A stretch of 52,657 nucleotides of DNA from a virus. This document shows, in pieces, positions 15,468 through 23,982 of this stretch (its first letter is position 1; the number at the start of each line of letters is the position of its first letter). A model generated the notes under the pieces. The model did no database searches and was not told the origin of the DNA. It was given only the letters and a program-made list of their open reading frames with translations. Where the stretch lies: positions 1-52,657 of IMG/VR virus record IMGVR_UViG_3300033571_024885. One strand, given 5' to 3'. Both the position numbers and the translations under genes were made by a program.

Positions 15468-15596
15468 ATGTTCCGGTACCGCTACCGCCATCCAGGGTCC
15501 AGCATGTGGCGCTACGACGTGGCCACCTCGCTGGAGTCGCTTGAGTACGCCAGGCGGGTCTTCAAGGCCTGGTCATTCCCGTTTGAAGCCATTTAG
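15468..15596 (+). CDS. Possible 42-residue protein on the opposite strand
   Basis: An open frame in the 128-base gap between two minus-strand genes, coding a basic, aromatic-rich 42-residue peptide (MFRYRYRHPGSSMWRYDVA..., ending FPFEAI). Third codon positions are mostly G or C as in the real genes here, and the palindromic TATA at 15445-15450 could act as promoter. It overlaps the last 24 bases of the RusA gene. No family is recognised. Confidence 0.4.
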   Translation: MFRYRYRHPGSSMWRYDVATSLESLEYARRVFKAWSFPFEAI

Positions 15597-16010
15597 CTCC
15601 AGGATCCTGGCCTCCCATGCCGACTCCGCAAGAGAGGTTGGGACCCAGTCGACAACGAGAAGCGGAATGATGCCCAGGCGGTCGTCACCCCAAAGGATAC
15701 CCTCCTCTTTCTGCTTCTTCAGCGGAGCGGCGGCGTCCATAAAGAAACCGGCCAGGTTGTCCGCGTCGCCCCTTGCTTCTCCCTGGACCCTCAAGTAGAG
15801 CCCAACCGGGCCCTCGAGCATCGGCCTCGGCCATTGTGCCTTGAGGTGATCCCTGAACTCCTTGCGCGCATTCTTATACGCAGTGTCCATGTAGGCGTGG
15901 CCAGACTTGGTCAGCCTGGGTCTTTGCTTGAAAGCCATTGGAAGGGGGATCTGCAGCACGTAGTCCGGCTCGAGAATCAGCCGGCTGATCCGGCTCAGTT
16001 CAGCGCTCAC
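15573..16010 (-). CDS. rusA: RusA-type Holliday junction resolvase
   Basis: Cuts four-way DNA junctions during phage recombination and before packaging; RusA works as a dimer with acidic residues binding magnesium. The protein has PMAFKQRPRL and GHAYMDTAYK near the start, then the acidic motif RGDADNLAGFFMDA and WGDDRL, matching RusA's three catalytic aspartates in order. The GTG at 16010 is preferred since GAGGA sits six bases upstream; the frame continues to an ATG at 16028. It overlaps the preceding gene's stop by a few bases. Confidence 0.85.
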   Translation of the reverse strand: MSAELSRISRLILEPDYVLQIPLPMAFKQRPRLTKSGHAYMDTAYKNARKEFRDHLKAQWPRPMLEGPVGLYLRVQGEARGDADNLAGFFMDAAAPLKKQKEEGILWGDDRLGIIPLLVVDWVPTSLAESAWEARILELNGFKRE

Positions 16011-16182
16011 GGATGTTCCTCGCGTCATAGCAGACGACCGTCCGGCGTTCGTTCACAAGTTCGATGATGCAGCGGTCTGGGTAGCAGGCGACGACGGCGC
16101 CAGGCTTCCAGCCGGTGCCCGTATAGACCGAGACGGAATGATGCTTAGTATAGGCACGAAATCGGCCTGGACTGTCTGACAT
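16000..16182 (-). CDS. Hypothetical protein, 60 residues
   Basis: Begins MSDSPGRFRAYTKHHSVSVY and has alternating short strands (GWKPGAVVACYPDRCIIEL), suggesting a small beta-barrel; no family recognised. The frame is open to 16251, but that ATG lies within or before the -10 box, so the ATG at 16182 is chosen. It heads the minus-strand transcript from the divergent promoter. Confidence 0.55.
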   Translation of the reverse strand: MSDSPGRFRAYTKHHSVSVYTGTGWKPGAVVACYPDRCIIELVNERRTVVCYDARNIRER

Positions 16183-16232
16183 GCGCTCGGATCCCTTTTG
16201 TTTCGGCACCTGCTCGACTGGCTCCTTAACAC

Positions 16233-16238
16233 AGTATA
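16233..16238 (-). promoter_or_regulatory. Leftward -10 box of a divergent promoter pair
   Basis: GATATACTGTG on the minus strand; the TATACT hexamer faces left and lies 18 bases from the matching rightward TATACT at 16257. Would transcribe RusA, exonuclease and the genes beyond. Confidence 0.65.
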
Positions 16239-16256
16239 TCGTCCCTCCCATGCCGG

Positions 16257-16262
16257 TATACT
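16257..16262 (+). promoter_or_regulatory. Rightward -10 box of a divergent promoter pair
   Basis: GGTATACTA on the plus strand, 22 bases before the ATG at 16285 and mirror-image to the leftward box. Would start the virion-protein operon. Confidence 0.7.
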
Positions 16263-16284
16263 AGAGTGTAGATCGACCCGTGCA

Positions 16285-16515
16285 ATGTCCGAAACCCTTG
16301 GTCAGATCGTTCGCGACATTCGCGATCAAATCAGTGGAACCGTCAGCAGCGGCGGAAACTCGATTCCCCCATGGGACTACCGCCAGTTCTCGTACTCCGG
16401 CGGCAACCTGACCACCGTGACCTACAAGAGCGGTGGCGCTGCGGGTGAGGTGGTTGCGGTGCAAACGCTTGCCTATGACGGAAGCGATAAGCTAATCAGC
16501 GAGACCTGGAGCTGA
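16285..16515 (+). CDS. Virion-associated hypothetical protein, 76 residues
   Basis: First gene of the rightward virion block. It begins MSETLGQIVRDIRDQISG, a helix, followed by a small beta domain with the pattern QFSYSGGNLTTVTYKSGG and LAYDGSDKLISETWS. Beta-rich motifs like YKxGGxxGxVV...Y are common in tail-fibre and head-decoration proteins. The frame is open from 16198, but the ATG at 16285 is set by the promoter at 16257. It is separated by four bases from the next gene. Confidence 0.7.
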   Translation: MSETLGQIVRDIRDQISGTVSSGGNSIPPWDYRQFSYSGGNLTTVTYKSGGAAGEVVAVQTLAYDGSDKLISETWS

Positions 16516-16519
16516 TCTG

Positions 16520-17080
16520 ATGGCCTATCGATTTAACCCTTTTTCCGGCACGCTGGATCTCGTTGGCGAGGGAACGATTGAGTCGGGACTGCAGCCCGGA
16601 GACGAGCTTACGGAACTTGGCAGTGGTGATGCGGCACAGGGACAGGTGCCGGCAGCAGATGGAGAAGGCGGAATCACATGGGAAGATCCGCAGTCGGGCG
16701 GCGTCGTGCAGCGCAGCACCGCCTCCGTGACCCTGACGGCTTTGGCTGGCGGCGCCACTGGCACCGGCACAATCACGCTGCCGAGGGCCTGCACGATCCT
16801 GAGCATCGAGACAAACCGCGCCGGATGGGTGAGGCTCTATGACAGCGCAGCCGCAAGTGCCGCCGACGCGTCACGACTACGAACGGCCGATCCCGGTCCT
16901 GATGATGGCGTGATCGCTGAGGTCATCACTACTGGAGCGGCAACAGCGGTGCCGTCTAACAAGCCTATTGCTGCAAACGCTGAGACGACACCGACTACCT
17001 CCTACCCTGTCAGGGTCACGAATGACGGGGCCACTGGGGATTTCACCGTGACCATTACCCACATCCAAATCCAACCCTGA
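16520..17080 (+). CDS. Virion structural protein, 186 residues
   Basis: N-terminus MAYRFNPFSGTLDLVG is a short anchor of the kind found at the start of many cyanophage tail-tip proteins. A linker (QVPAADGEGGITW) leads to a beta-sandwich region with TGTITLPRACTILSIETN and FTVTITHIQI. Probably a baseplate or tail-fibre attachment protein. No Shine-Dalgarno site is seen. Three bases separate it from the following gene. Confidence 0.75.
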   Translation: MAYRFNPFSGTLDLVGEGTIESGLQPGDELTELGSGDAAQGQVPAADGEGGITWEDPQSGGVVQRSTASVTLTALAGGATGTGTITLPRACTILSIETNRAGWVRLYDSAAASAADASRLRTADPGPDDGVIAEVITTGAATAVPSNKPIAANAETTPTTSYPVRVTNDGATGDFTVTITHIQIQP

Positions 17081-17082
17081 TC

Positions 17083-18072
17083 ATGGCCGTCACCAAGCAG
17101 ACCTACACCGCTACCGCCACCTGGACCGCATCAGGGCTGGCAGACATATTCCGCTCGGCATTTATTGATGCTGGCCTGATGACCGAATGGCACGACGCCT
17201 TCCTGTCGGGCTCCATTGAGAACCGTGTCCTTGCCGTTGCATACAACGCAGCCAAGACGTATGGCACAACCTATTACTGGTTCCAGTTCACTACTGGCGG
17301 TGTGTTCTACAGCAACGCAAGCGGGTGGAACGCTGCCAGCGACATCCCCAGCGGGACGCAGTATCTGGACTTCTATGCCACTACGACCAACGCCACGACA
17401 AACCACGTGCAGCTTCTTGCACTGGCCACAAACACGACCGTAACGCTGACCCGTTACACGTCGAGCAACATGACCTTTTTCCTGTTGCGGAGCGGTTCCA
17501 ATAGCTTGCCGTTTTGCATTGACAGTCCTGGCGTCACTTTTCAGTCGTGGGCTGACCTTGACAGGGGCTATCACAACGGTCTTCTAAGAGTGTCCACAGA
17601 GCTAGCAACCACGACAGCGGGCGTTCGATTTTCAACGCTTTTCAGATGCAGAAGGGCCTTCCTGGATGGATGCGTGAACTATGGTAGCACTCTTGTAAAC
17701 AACAACTACAACGACGAAATTCCAATCAGCAAATTTGCTTTCTTTGGCGCAGTTTCAAACAGCCCTAACAACGTTTTTGGCGCATCTTCTCCAGAATCGG
17801 GATTGGCGCTCCCATACGCGACAACCGCTGGGAACCCGGCATTTGCTGCCGGGTTCTCTCCTGTTTATACGGGACTCCAGCTTCAATCGGTTCTTTCTAG
17901 CACGATGCCAGACGACTTTGGGATCTTCGCTTCCAGGGCTGTCAACACCTGGTCGGTTCAGGACACACTGACCGTTACCGCTGGCGTCGAAGAGTATGAG
18001 GTTCTTTCCCGAGCCAACGGCGCTGGCGTTGCCGGGCAACCTTCTGCACTCGTGCTTGCGAGGACCGTCTGA
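17083..18072 (+). CDS. Tail/virion structural protein, 329 residues
   Basis: Starts MAVTKQTYTATATWTASGLA, then a DIFRSAFIDAGLMTEWHDAF helix and a Thr/Asn/Tyr-rich beta domain, the usual composition of phage tail-tip and receptor-binding proteins. Nothing points to an enzyme. It shares overall style with the proteins at 25204 and 24782, indicating a family of related fibre components in this module. Its stop overlaps the next ATG (TGATG). Confidence 0.75.
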   Translation: MAVTKQTYTATATWTASGLADIFRSAFIDAGLMTEWHDAFLSGSIENRVLAVAYNAAKTYGTTYYWFQFTTGGVFYSNASGWNAASDIPSGTQYLDFYATTTNATTNHVQLLALATNTTVTLTRYTSSNMTFFLLRSGSNSLPFCIDSPGVTFQSWADLDRGYHNGLLRVSTELATTTAGVRFSTLFRCRRAFLDGCVNYGSTLVNNNYNDEIPISKFAFFGAVSNSPNNVFGASSPESGLALPYATTAGNPAFAAGFSPVYTGLQLQSVLSSTMPDDFGIFASRAVNTWSVQDTLTVTAGVEEYEVLSRANGAGVAGQPSALVLARTV

Positions 18073-18266
18073 TGCCTGAATCCATTACACCAGCAGCAGG
18101 AATCAGCACCAGACCCGCTGCGACTGAAACCCTGTCAAGTTTTGCTCCCGACCTTGGTGGCACTGAGCAGCTTGACCGAGTTGCGTTCGATGCCCCATCC
18201 GGGCCCGGCCCCGAGCCGACTCGCCCTGCTGCAGGTTGGATATTCCCGAGAGGCTTATCTCTCTAG
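18072..18266 (+). CDS. Hypothetical protein, 64 residues
   Basis: A Pro/Thr/Ala-rich, probably unstructured peptide (starts MPESITPAAGISTRPAATET) whose ATG overlaps the preceding stop. Its place inside a tightly packed virion operon supports it being translated; it may be a linker or assembly peptide. No family recognised. Confidence 0.55.
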   Translation: MPESITPAAGISTRPAATETLSSFAPDLGGTEQLDRVAFDAPSGPGPEPTRPAAGWIFPRGLSL

Positions 18267-18300
18267 TTGCCGCACTCGTTCTGTTTCCTGACTCATTCCA

Positions 18301-21300
18301 ATGGCTTCCGATCTGATCCAGTTCATTCAGTCAAGCCTCTCTGAGGCGCAGGCAACAGAGGCTACGCTCGCCGCCCGCATTGCTGATCTCGACGCAGCAA
18401 ACACCGAAATCGCGGAACTCGAGGCCGAGCTTGCGGCGGCCCAAGAACGCATCAGGGAGCTTGAAGCCCTCCAGAACAAAGTCCCCGTAGGCGGTGCTGA
18501 CACGCTGGCCGCTACTCAGGATACCCGGGTCACTTACTCAGCGGCTCAGCTACTCGCAAACGACAGTGACGCTGATCCCGGCGATGTGCTCAGGATCGCC
18601 AGCGTTGCCAGCGGCACTGGTGGAGCAGTGGTGCTCAATGCGGACGGTACCGTTACGTTTACGCCCGCTGCTGGCTTTAGTGGCGCCGCAAGTTTCGTCT
18701 ACACCGTCACCGATGGGAAAGCGGCTTCCGCCTCTGTCAGCGTGACCGTGAACGTTGCCCCTGCTACCCCGCCAACTGCCAGACAGACCATTCTCACCAC
18801 CCAAGTTCCGGTTGACCTGAATCGCAGTGATAACCAACCGTGGGAGGTTGGTGTTCGATTCACAACTGCTGTTGATGGTCTGATTACCGCAATTCGTTTC
18901 TTCAAGAGCGCTGGTGAAACCGGCACTCGCACCGGCAAGTTGTGGACTGACAGTGCGCAGCTTGGATCTGTTGCATTTGCCAACGAAACTGCATCTGGCT
19001 GGCAGGAGCAGGCGTTTTCGACTCCAATCCAGGTTCGTGCAGGGACTGTCTACACGGCAAGCGTAAACATCAACCGTTTCTACACGGCGACCAACAACGG
19101 ATTTGCTTCCGCAATCACAAACGGAAGCTTGACGGCTCCTGTCCAGGCCGGTCGTTACGGCGGCACTGTAAACGCTCGTCCGAACGCCATCTTTGCCAAT
19201 CAGAACTACTTTGTCGATGTGGTGTTCGTTGCGCAAGAGCAGCCAACAACAGCACTGGATTTTTCAATTCAGGGCGAAGCCGATGCGGCGCAGTTTCTGC
19301 GCACCGCCACCATGGGGCCAACGCTAAGCGAAATCACTACGCTGGCAGCGTCCAACAACGCAGAAAGCTGGTTCGATGCTCAGGTTGCAGCCAGTTATGA
19401 CGGCAGCCAATTTGCCGAATGGACACCGGGCGCCAGTGGCAAGTTCACCAGGAAACCGGGCTGGATCGCTCAGGTCAACTCATGGATGACGCTTCCCCGT
19501 GGCGAAGCGTTCTCAAACGAGGGCATCGACTCTGGCGAGGGTCACGCCGACAGACCGCAGCGGCAATGGTATAACTATCGAATGATTGACACGGGCTTAC
19601 TTTACAACAACCCGCCTGTTGGTGGATTGTGCAACCCAACAAGTGCTGCTGCTCCCAGGGCGCCGCAGAAATCGCTGATGCTGCGGCTGTCGTGGATTAT
19701 GTCGAAGTTCATTGTGACTTCAATTCCTGGCGGAGGTGTAGAGCGGACTAGGTATGACGGTCCAGCCTGGTACGAACTGATCTCCCGCCACGTATTCGGC
19801 AACTACGCCGACTTCCTGGAAGAAGTAACGTACTCTTTCCCAATGGCCAAAATGTTGACCCATTACGCAAATGCGCGTGGGCCGCAGGCCGATCAAAACT
19901 TCGCGCGAGAAATCGTGCAACTAATGACCATGGGCATTTGGTCGCTCAACGACGGCGGTGTGCCGTTGCTCGATCAGAGCGGTCAGCGAGTGCCCAATTA
20001 TGTCAACCAGGATATTGTTGAGCTTTCCAAGGTCTACACCGGACTGGTGCATCCGTGGTTGCTGAATGAGCAGGTTTACTACCAGGATCCAGCTCCTGAG
20101 ATTTTCCGTGCCGGCTTCTCGCTGACCACGGATCAAAGATGGATTAGGGATCATTTCGGTGCACACTTTAGAGGTGTTTCTGGCAACGACCGCGTTAGCC
20201 GCTCAAACGAGATTGACGTTCGATTCACTAACTACGGCTATCGCAAGCCCCTCAGCCGTGTTGAAGCGGGCAAACGGTATCGGATTGCCAGCGTCAGCAA
20301 TGGCGCTGCGTTCGCGTCCATAGGTGCCGACAGCACTCCGGCTGTCGGAGAGGTGTTTCTGGCAACGGCTGATGGCACGTCCGCCATGGTCAGCGCGGGG
20401 CTTGTCGAAGAGCAGCACATCAGCTTCGCCGGCTCCTATCCGCGCCTTAAAATCTCTGCAGGACTGCATGATTTTGGTGCGGTTTCAATCCCGCGATTCA
20501 ACATCAACATCCCTGCTGGCACTGATCCAGAGACTGAAATCCGCCTGGTCACGAAAGCGCTGGTCAACCATCCCAGCACTGCACCCTATGTCTGCACACG
20601 GCTGATTCGTTTCGCTACTACAGCCAATCCATCACCGGGCTACGTGTCTCGGGTTGTTCGGGTGTTCCGCGACAACGTAGACAACCCGCAGCAAATGGCC
20701 GCTGTGTGGAAAGCAATTCTGTTTGATCCAGAAGTGAGAACAGGCACCCGCACCAATGCTGCCAATTTTGGCAGGCTGCGTGATCCGTATGAACTGTTTA
20801 CCGGCCTGATTCGCCCGCTCGGATTTACGTCTCATCATACCAGCGACCGAAACGAAGTTGCCTGCTTCTACCGTGGGCCCGGAAATCAAAATGGGATGGC
20901 CCCTGCTGTTGCTCCTAGTAACAAGCAGGCTGGATTCCTATTTGTTACGGAGCGGGATGATGATGACTGGGACGCTCAGGTGTTGCTCGGTGTTTATCCC
21001 ACCAGGGCGCCATCAATTTTTGGACACTACCCGCCTGACGGGACAATGCCAGGGGACACTGAAATCCTGTCTCCAGAATCAATCCTTTATACGCCTGGCC
21101 GCCTAAGTAGCGTCAGCAGAGTGCTGGAGCGGCTGATCAGCTTCGGGCCAAACGCATACCGCACGATTAACCGATCTGCGGTTGACCAGCCGATTTTGGT
21201 TGGCAGCTTGGCTCCAATCACGTATGACTGGTTGCCGACCAGTACACCGGCGGCTCTGGTAAACAGGCTTGATCTGCTGCTGACCGGCGGGCGTACACCC

Positions 21301-21411
21301 GCTAATCGGCAACAGGAAATTATCACGGCAATCACGCCTTTAAGCGGTGAAAACCGTGTCGGCTTGGTCGCACAGACCCTGATCAATTCCCCAGACTTCT
21401 ATCGCCAGTGA
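18301..21411 (+). CDS. DUF1800 protein with coiled coil, cadherin-like and DUF4082 domains
   Basis: A 1036-residue multidomain protein. Residues 1-60 form a coiled coil (AELEAELAAAQERIRELEA). About 65-157 is a tandem-95/cadherin-like domain (LLANDSDADPGDVLRI ... GFSGAASFVYTVTDG). About 165-300 matches DUF4082 (VGVRFTTAVDGLITAIRFF, ETGTRTGKLWT, ASGWQEQAF). The rest is DUF1800: ADAAQFLRTATMGPTLSEI, HVFGNYADFLEEVTYS, NFAREIVQLMTMGIWSLNDG, AVWKAILFDPEVR and FGRLRDPYELFTGLI. DUF1800 proteins in bacteria are usually exported and paired with DUF1501, which is the next gene here; their function is unknown. There is no signal peptide, so in the phage it is probably carried on the virion by its N-terminal domains. 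Confidence 0.9.
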   Translation: MASDLIQFIQSSLSEAQATEATLAARIADLDAANTEIAELEAELAAAQERIRELEALQNKVPVGGADTLAATQDTRVTYSAAQLLANDSDADPGDVLRIASVASGTGGAVVLNADGTVTFTPAAGFSGAASFVYTVTDGKAASASVSVTVNVAPATPPTARQTILTTQVPVDLNRSDNQPWEVGVRFTTAVDGLITAIRFFKSAGETGTRTGKLWTDSAQLGSVAFANETASGWQEQAFSTPIQVRAGTVYTASVNINRFYTATNNGFASAITNGSLTAPVQAGRYGGTVNARPNAIFANQNYFVDVVFVAQEQPTTALDFSIQGEADAAQFLRTATMGPTLSEITTLAASNNAESWFDAQVAASYDGSQFAEWTPGASGKFTRKPGWIAQVNSWMTLPRGEAFSNEGIDSGEGHADRPQRQWYNYRMIDTGLLYNNPPVGGLCNPTSAAAPRAPQKSLMLRLSWIMSKFIVTSIPGGGVERTRYDGPAWYELISRHVFGNYADFLEEVTYSFPMAKMLTHYANARGPQADQNFAREIVQLMTMGIWSLNDGGVPLLDQSGQRVPNYVNQDIVELSKVYTGLVHPWLLNEQVYYQDPAPEIFRAGFSLTTDQRWIRDHFGAHFRGVSGNDRVSRSNEIDVRFTNYGYRKPLSRVEAGKRYRIASVSNGAAFASIGADSTPAVGEVFLATADGTSAMVSAGLVEEQHISFAGSYPRLKISAGLHDFGAVSIPRFNINIPAGTDPETEIRLVTKALVNHPSTAPYVCTRLIRFATTANPSPGYVSRVVRVFRDNVDNPQQMAAVWKAILFDPEVRTGTRTNAANFGRLRDPYELFTGLIRPLGFTSHHTSDRNEVACFYRGPGNQNGMAPAVAPSNKQAGFLFVTERDDDDWDAQVLLGVYPTRAPSIFGHYPPDGTMPGDTEILSPESILYTPGRLSSVSRVLERLISFGPNAYRTINRSAVDQPILVGSLAPITYDWLPTSTPAALVNRLDLLLTGGRTPANRQQEIITAITPLSGENRVGLVAQTLINSPDFYRQ

Positions 21412-21416
21412 TTGCC

Positions 21417-22748
21417 ATGACTTTCTCACCTGAACTCAAGGCGTCTCTGGCGCCACTCCGCCCAAGTGACTTTAAGGTTATCATCTGCTTCTTTGCCTTT
21501 GGTGGCCGCGATTCGCACAATGAGTTAGTCCCACGTAGCGGGAACAATCTGAGCCGGTACAATGAAGCCCGCCCCGGTGGCTTGCGCATTGAGCAATCGG
21601 AACTGCTTTCTCTGAATGGAAATAGCGCATGGGGATTGCACCCAAATATGGGCTATTTCCGAGATCAGTGGAACGCAAACAGATTGGCTGTGCTGCGTCA
21701 TGTAGGCATCCTGAACGAACCCGCCACCAGGACGCAACTACGTGAACAGCCGAGCCGGTACGAACCGCAGTTTCTTGGAGCGCATGACGCGCAGTGGGAG
21801 CAGTGGCAGGACGGCCTGGAGTTTCGCTCAGTAGCTCGGACTACTGGCTGGATGGGGCGACTCGCTTCGCTCCTTGAGGGAGTCTGGAACGTGCCAACTG
21901 CAGCAGCAGACAACGATCTGATGCTGAGCTGTGTATCCATCGGTGGCCTCAGTCGGCAACAAAGGGCATTTCCGCCTGACGGCTCTGTAGCGCTGCCAGT
22001 GGAAGCCAGGCCCGGAGCATTTGGGTATGGCTCCAGCCAGGCAACTCGCCTGCGAGAGCTTTTCACCGAGGCCGAAGGTGCTGGGCTGCCTGCTGCTGTT
22101 GACGCCAACCGCATTAGGCAGGGCTGGAAGCGTCAGGCACAAAAAAACCTAGCGGCTCCTGGGTTTATTCAAGGCCAGCTTCGCGCATTGCCCCAAGCTG
22201 TATCTGATGCTCTGGCCCCTGCGCCGCAGCTCCGCCCGATAGCCCAGGCGATCTACACAGCCCAACAGAATCAGGCACTTGGCATCAGGCGACTAGTCGC
22301 TTTTGTGCCAATCGGCGGCTGGGATCACCATGCAAACCTGCGGCCTCAGCATGATCCGCTGATTCTCGGCCTCAACAATTCTATGGCAGCGATGGCAGCG
22401 GCCATCAACGCCATGGGGCTTACGAACAGCGCGGTGCTTTGCACACAGAGCGAATTTGGCCGCACATTCCGTGGCAACAGCAACGCAGGTACAGACCACG
22501 CATGGGCGGGCCATCAGTTTGTGATGGGCGGGCCAGTCATTGGAGGCATGTATGGCCCTGAGCCGAATTACGCCCCTACCGGCGAACACGTTGCTGACGA
22601 CAGCGGCAACATTTTTATTCCGCAGATCAGCACGGATCAGTATTACGCTACGCTGCTGCGGTGGTTCGGCTTACCAGTGGATGCCATCAACGCTGTGCTG
22701 CCAGGGGCTTCGCGGTTTACACCCCAAACCCTGAACTTTGTGCCTTAG
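21417..22748 (+). CDS. DUF1501 protein (alkaline-phosphatase/sulfatase-like fold)
   Basis: A 443-residue DUF1501 protein: KVIICFFAFGGRDSHNELVP, GLHPNMGYFRDQWNANRLAV, FVPIGGWDHHANL, CTQSEFGRTFRGNSNAGTDH and VMGGPVIGGMYG follow the family's order of conserved blocks. DUF1501 belongs to the alkaline-phosphatase/sulfatase clan, and D/H-rich motifs (GGWDHH, GTDHAW) could bind metal, so hydrolysis of a sulfated or phosphorylated surface polymer is possible but unproven. Bacterial members usually have a Tat signal; none is present. ATG at 21417 is chosen; a GTG at 21408 overlaps the DUF1800 stop. The two genes are clearly one unit. Confidence 0.9.
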   Translation: MTFSPELKASLAPLRPSDFKVIICFFAFGGRDSHNELVPRSGNNLSRYNEARPGGLRIEQSELLSLNGNSAWGLHPNMGYFRDQWNANRLAVLRHVGILNEPATRTQLREQPSRYEPQFLGAHDAQWEQWQDGLEFRSVARTTGWMGRLASLLEGVWNVPTAAADNDLMLSCVSIGGLSRQQRAFPPDGSVALPVEARPGAFGYGSSQATRLRELFTEAEGAGLPAAVDANRIRQGWKRQAQKNLAAPGFIQGQLRALPQAVSDALAPAPQLRPIAQAIYTAQQNQALGIRRLVAFVPIGGWDHHANLRPQHDPLILGLNNSMAAMAAAINAMGLTNSAVLCTQSEFGRTFRGNSNAGTDHAWAGHQFVMGGPVIGGMYGPEPNYAPTGEHVADDSGNIFIPQISTDQYYATLLRWFGLPVDAINAVLPGASRFTPQTLNFVP

Positions 22749-22787
22749 CGAACCGACGACCTGACCTGTCATGGTACGGCTGCGTCC

Positions 22788-22807
22788 GAGCCGCCTGCCA
22801 GCGGCTC
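22788..22807 (+). terminator. Hairpin after the DUF1501 gene
   Basis: Perfect seven-base stem GAGCCGC/GCGGCTC with a six-base loop, 40 bases past the stop. No U run follows, so termination is uncertain. Confidence 0.4.
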
Positions 22808-22842
22808 CCAATAAAAGACCGGCACGCGCCCGTGACTCGGAA

Positions 22843-22851
22843 TAATATAGT
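22843..22851 (+). promoter_or_regulatory. Possible promoter (TAATATAGT)
   Basis: AT-rich TAATATAGT in a GC-rich gap, about 51 bases before the ATG at 22903; could be -10 TATAGT or TAATAT. No -35 or TG extension seen. Confidence 0.4.
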
Positions 22852-22902
22852 GATGGGGCCTAACCTCTACGAGGCACATCGTCGTTCTCCGCTACTACTC
22901 CA

Positions 22903-23295
22903 ATGACTGCTCGCTCTACTTATCCGATTCGCGAGGGCTTTCATCTCGACGCGAACTCCCAGATCACCACTCAAGCCAAGGACCTGGGCTACGACCTGGG
23001 CACCGTTGGCACCATCCGCCTGATCGTGCTCGACGCCACTGTGGTGGCCCCTACCGGCAATGGCACCGGAGCCAGTATCCAACTGCAGGATGCCGATGAT
23101 TCCAACGCGGTGTTCTTCACCATCACGCAGGCCGACCTGGCCAATGCTGATGCCAACGGCGTCTACATCGACCACCTCCGTGGCGCCAAATTTGATGGCA
23201 TCCGGAATGTGAGGATGGCCTATGTCGCTGGGTCCGCCGGTACCGGCACTGCTGGCGCCATCACCGGCTTCAGCGTCTACCTTGATCGCGTCTGA
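22903..23295 (+). CDS. Virion structural protein, 130 residues
   Basis: Beta-rich, with a TQAKDLGYDLGTVGTIRLIV strand region, a loop rich in Gly and Thr and a C-terminal ITGFSVYLDRV. Composition resembles head-decoration or tail proteins of cyanophages. A likely promoter lies upstream and a terminator hairpin follows, so it may be transcribed as a single gene, which suits an abundant virion protein. Confidence 0.7.
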   Translation: MTARSTYPIREGFHLDANSQITTQAKDLGYDLGTVGTIRLIVLDATVVAPTGNGTGASIQLQDADDSNAVFFTITQADLANADANGVYIDHLRGAKFDGIRNVRMAYVAGSAGTGTAGAITGFSVYLDRV

Positions 23296-23314
23296 TCGCT
23301 AAAGGCGCACACTG

Positions 23315-23333
23315 GCCCGCCTAAACAGCGGGC
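23315..23333 (+). terminator. Rho-independent-like terminator
   Basis: GCCCGC-CTAAACA-GCGGGC followed by TTCTGTG, 20 bases after the stop of the 130-residue gene and immediately before the next promoter. Confidence 0.6.
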
Positions 23334-23344
23334 TTCTGTGTAGG

Positions 23345-23350
23345 TATACT
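23345..23350 (+). promoter_or_regulatory. Promoter -10 box TATACT
   Basis: GTAGGTATACTACC, 23 bases before the ATG at 23374; same GGTATACTA core as the promoter at 16257. Confidence 0.7.
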
Positions 23351-23373
23351 ACCCCAGAACATATCCAGTCGAC

Positions 23374-23982
23374 ATGCACATCTACGGCGCACCGGTCTAC
23401 TACCGTAAAGAACTCGAAGACGGCAGAGTCCTTCGCCGTCGGGTGTTCTACCTGCAGGAAGCATCAGAGCTGGAAGGCCTCGGTTGGGAGCGTGGGAACA
23501 AGCCCAAAGAGGAAGAGAGCGATACCCAGACCGAGCCCCAAGAGCAGGAAGAGCCCGATCCCGCGCCCAGCCCCGAACCAGCCGCCGAAGAGGTACTGGT
23601 GCCAGGGGTTGAAGACGACACCTTTGAAGCCGACGAGCAGATCGAAGAAAAGCAGCCGACCGAACTCGAGTTCATGAGCAAGGCTGAGCTGATTGAATAC
23701 GGCCGGAAGATCGGTGCTCCGGTCAGCGCATCGATGAACAAGCAGGCAATCGTGGATACGCTGAAGAAAGCCGAACCGCGCTTCCTGTATCCCGATAAAT
23801 GGGCGCCGCCCAAGAAGGCAAAGCGCTTTGACCGCATCACCGCCCCAGACGGCTCCGAATGGATCTTCGATCAGCCGCGCCTCGAGGATGGTCGCTACGA
23901 GCACGACGATCCGACGACCCCTGAGTTCGAGTCTGCGCTGACCTGGATGCCGTTCGAGGAAGTCGATGGAAGTGACGTATAG
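23374..23982 (+). CDS. Acidic protein with SAP/HeH-like helical domain
   Basis: 202 residues in three parts: an N-terminal beta region (VYYRKELEDGRVLRRRVFYL), a long acidic Glu/Pro linker (about 45-90), and a helix-turn-helix-like SAP/HeH-type motif (MSKAELIEYGRKIGAPVS... KQAIVDTLKKAE) before an acidic C-terminus. HeH/SAP-type modules occur in phage head-joining and RNA/DNA-binding proteins. Function is not known. It has its own promoter, and its 3' end overlaps the next frame by 17 bases. Confidence 0.75.
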   Translation: MHIYGAPVYYRKELEDGRVLRRRVFYLQEASELEGLGWERGNKPKEEESDTQTEPQEQEEPDPAPSPEPAAEEVLVPGVEDDTFEADEQIEEKQPTELEFMSKAELIEYGRKIGAPVSASMNKQAIVDTLKKAEPRFLYPDKWAPPKKAKRFDRITAPDGSEWIFDQPRLEDGRYEHDDPTTPEFESALTWMPFEEVDGSDV

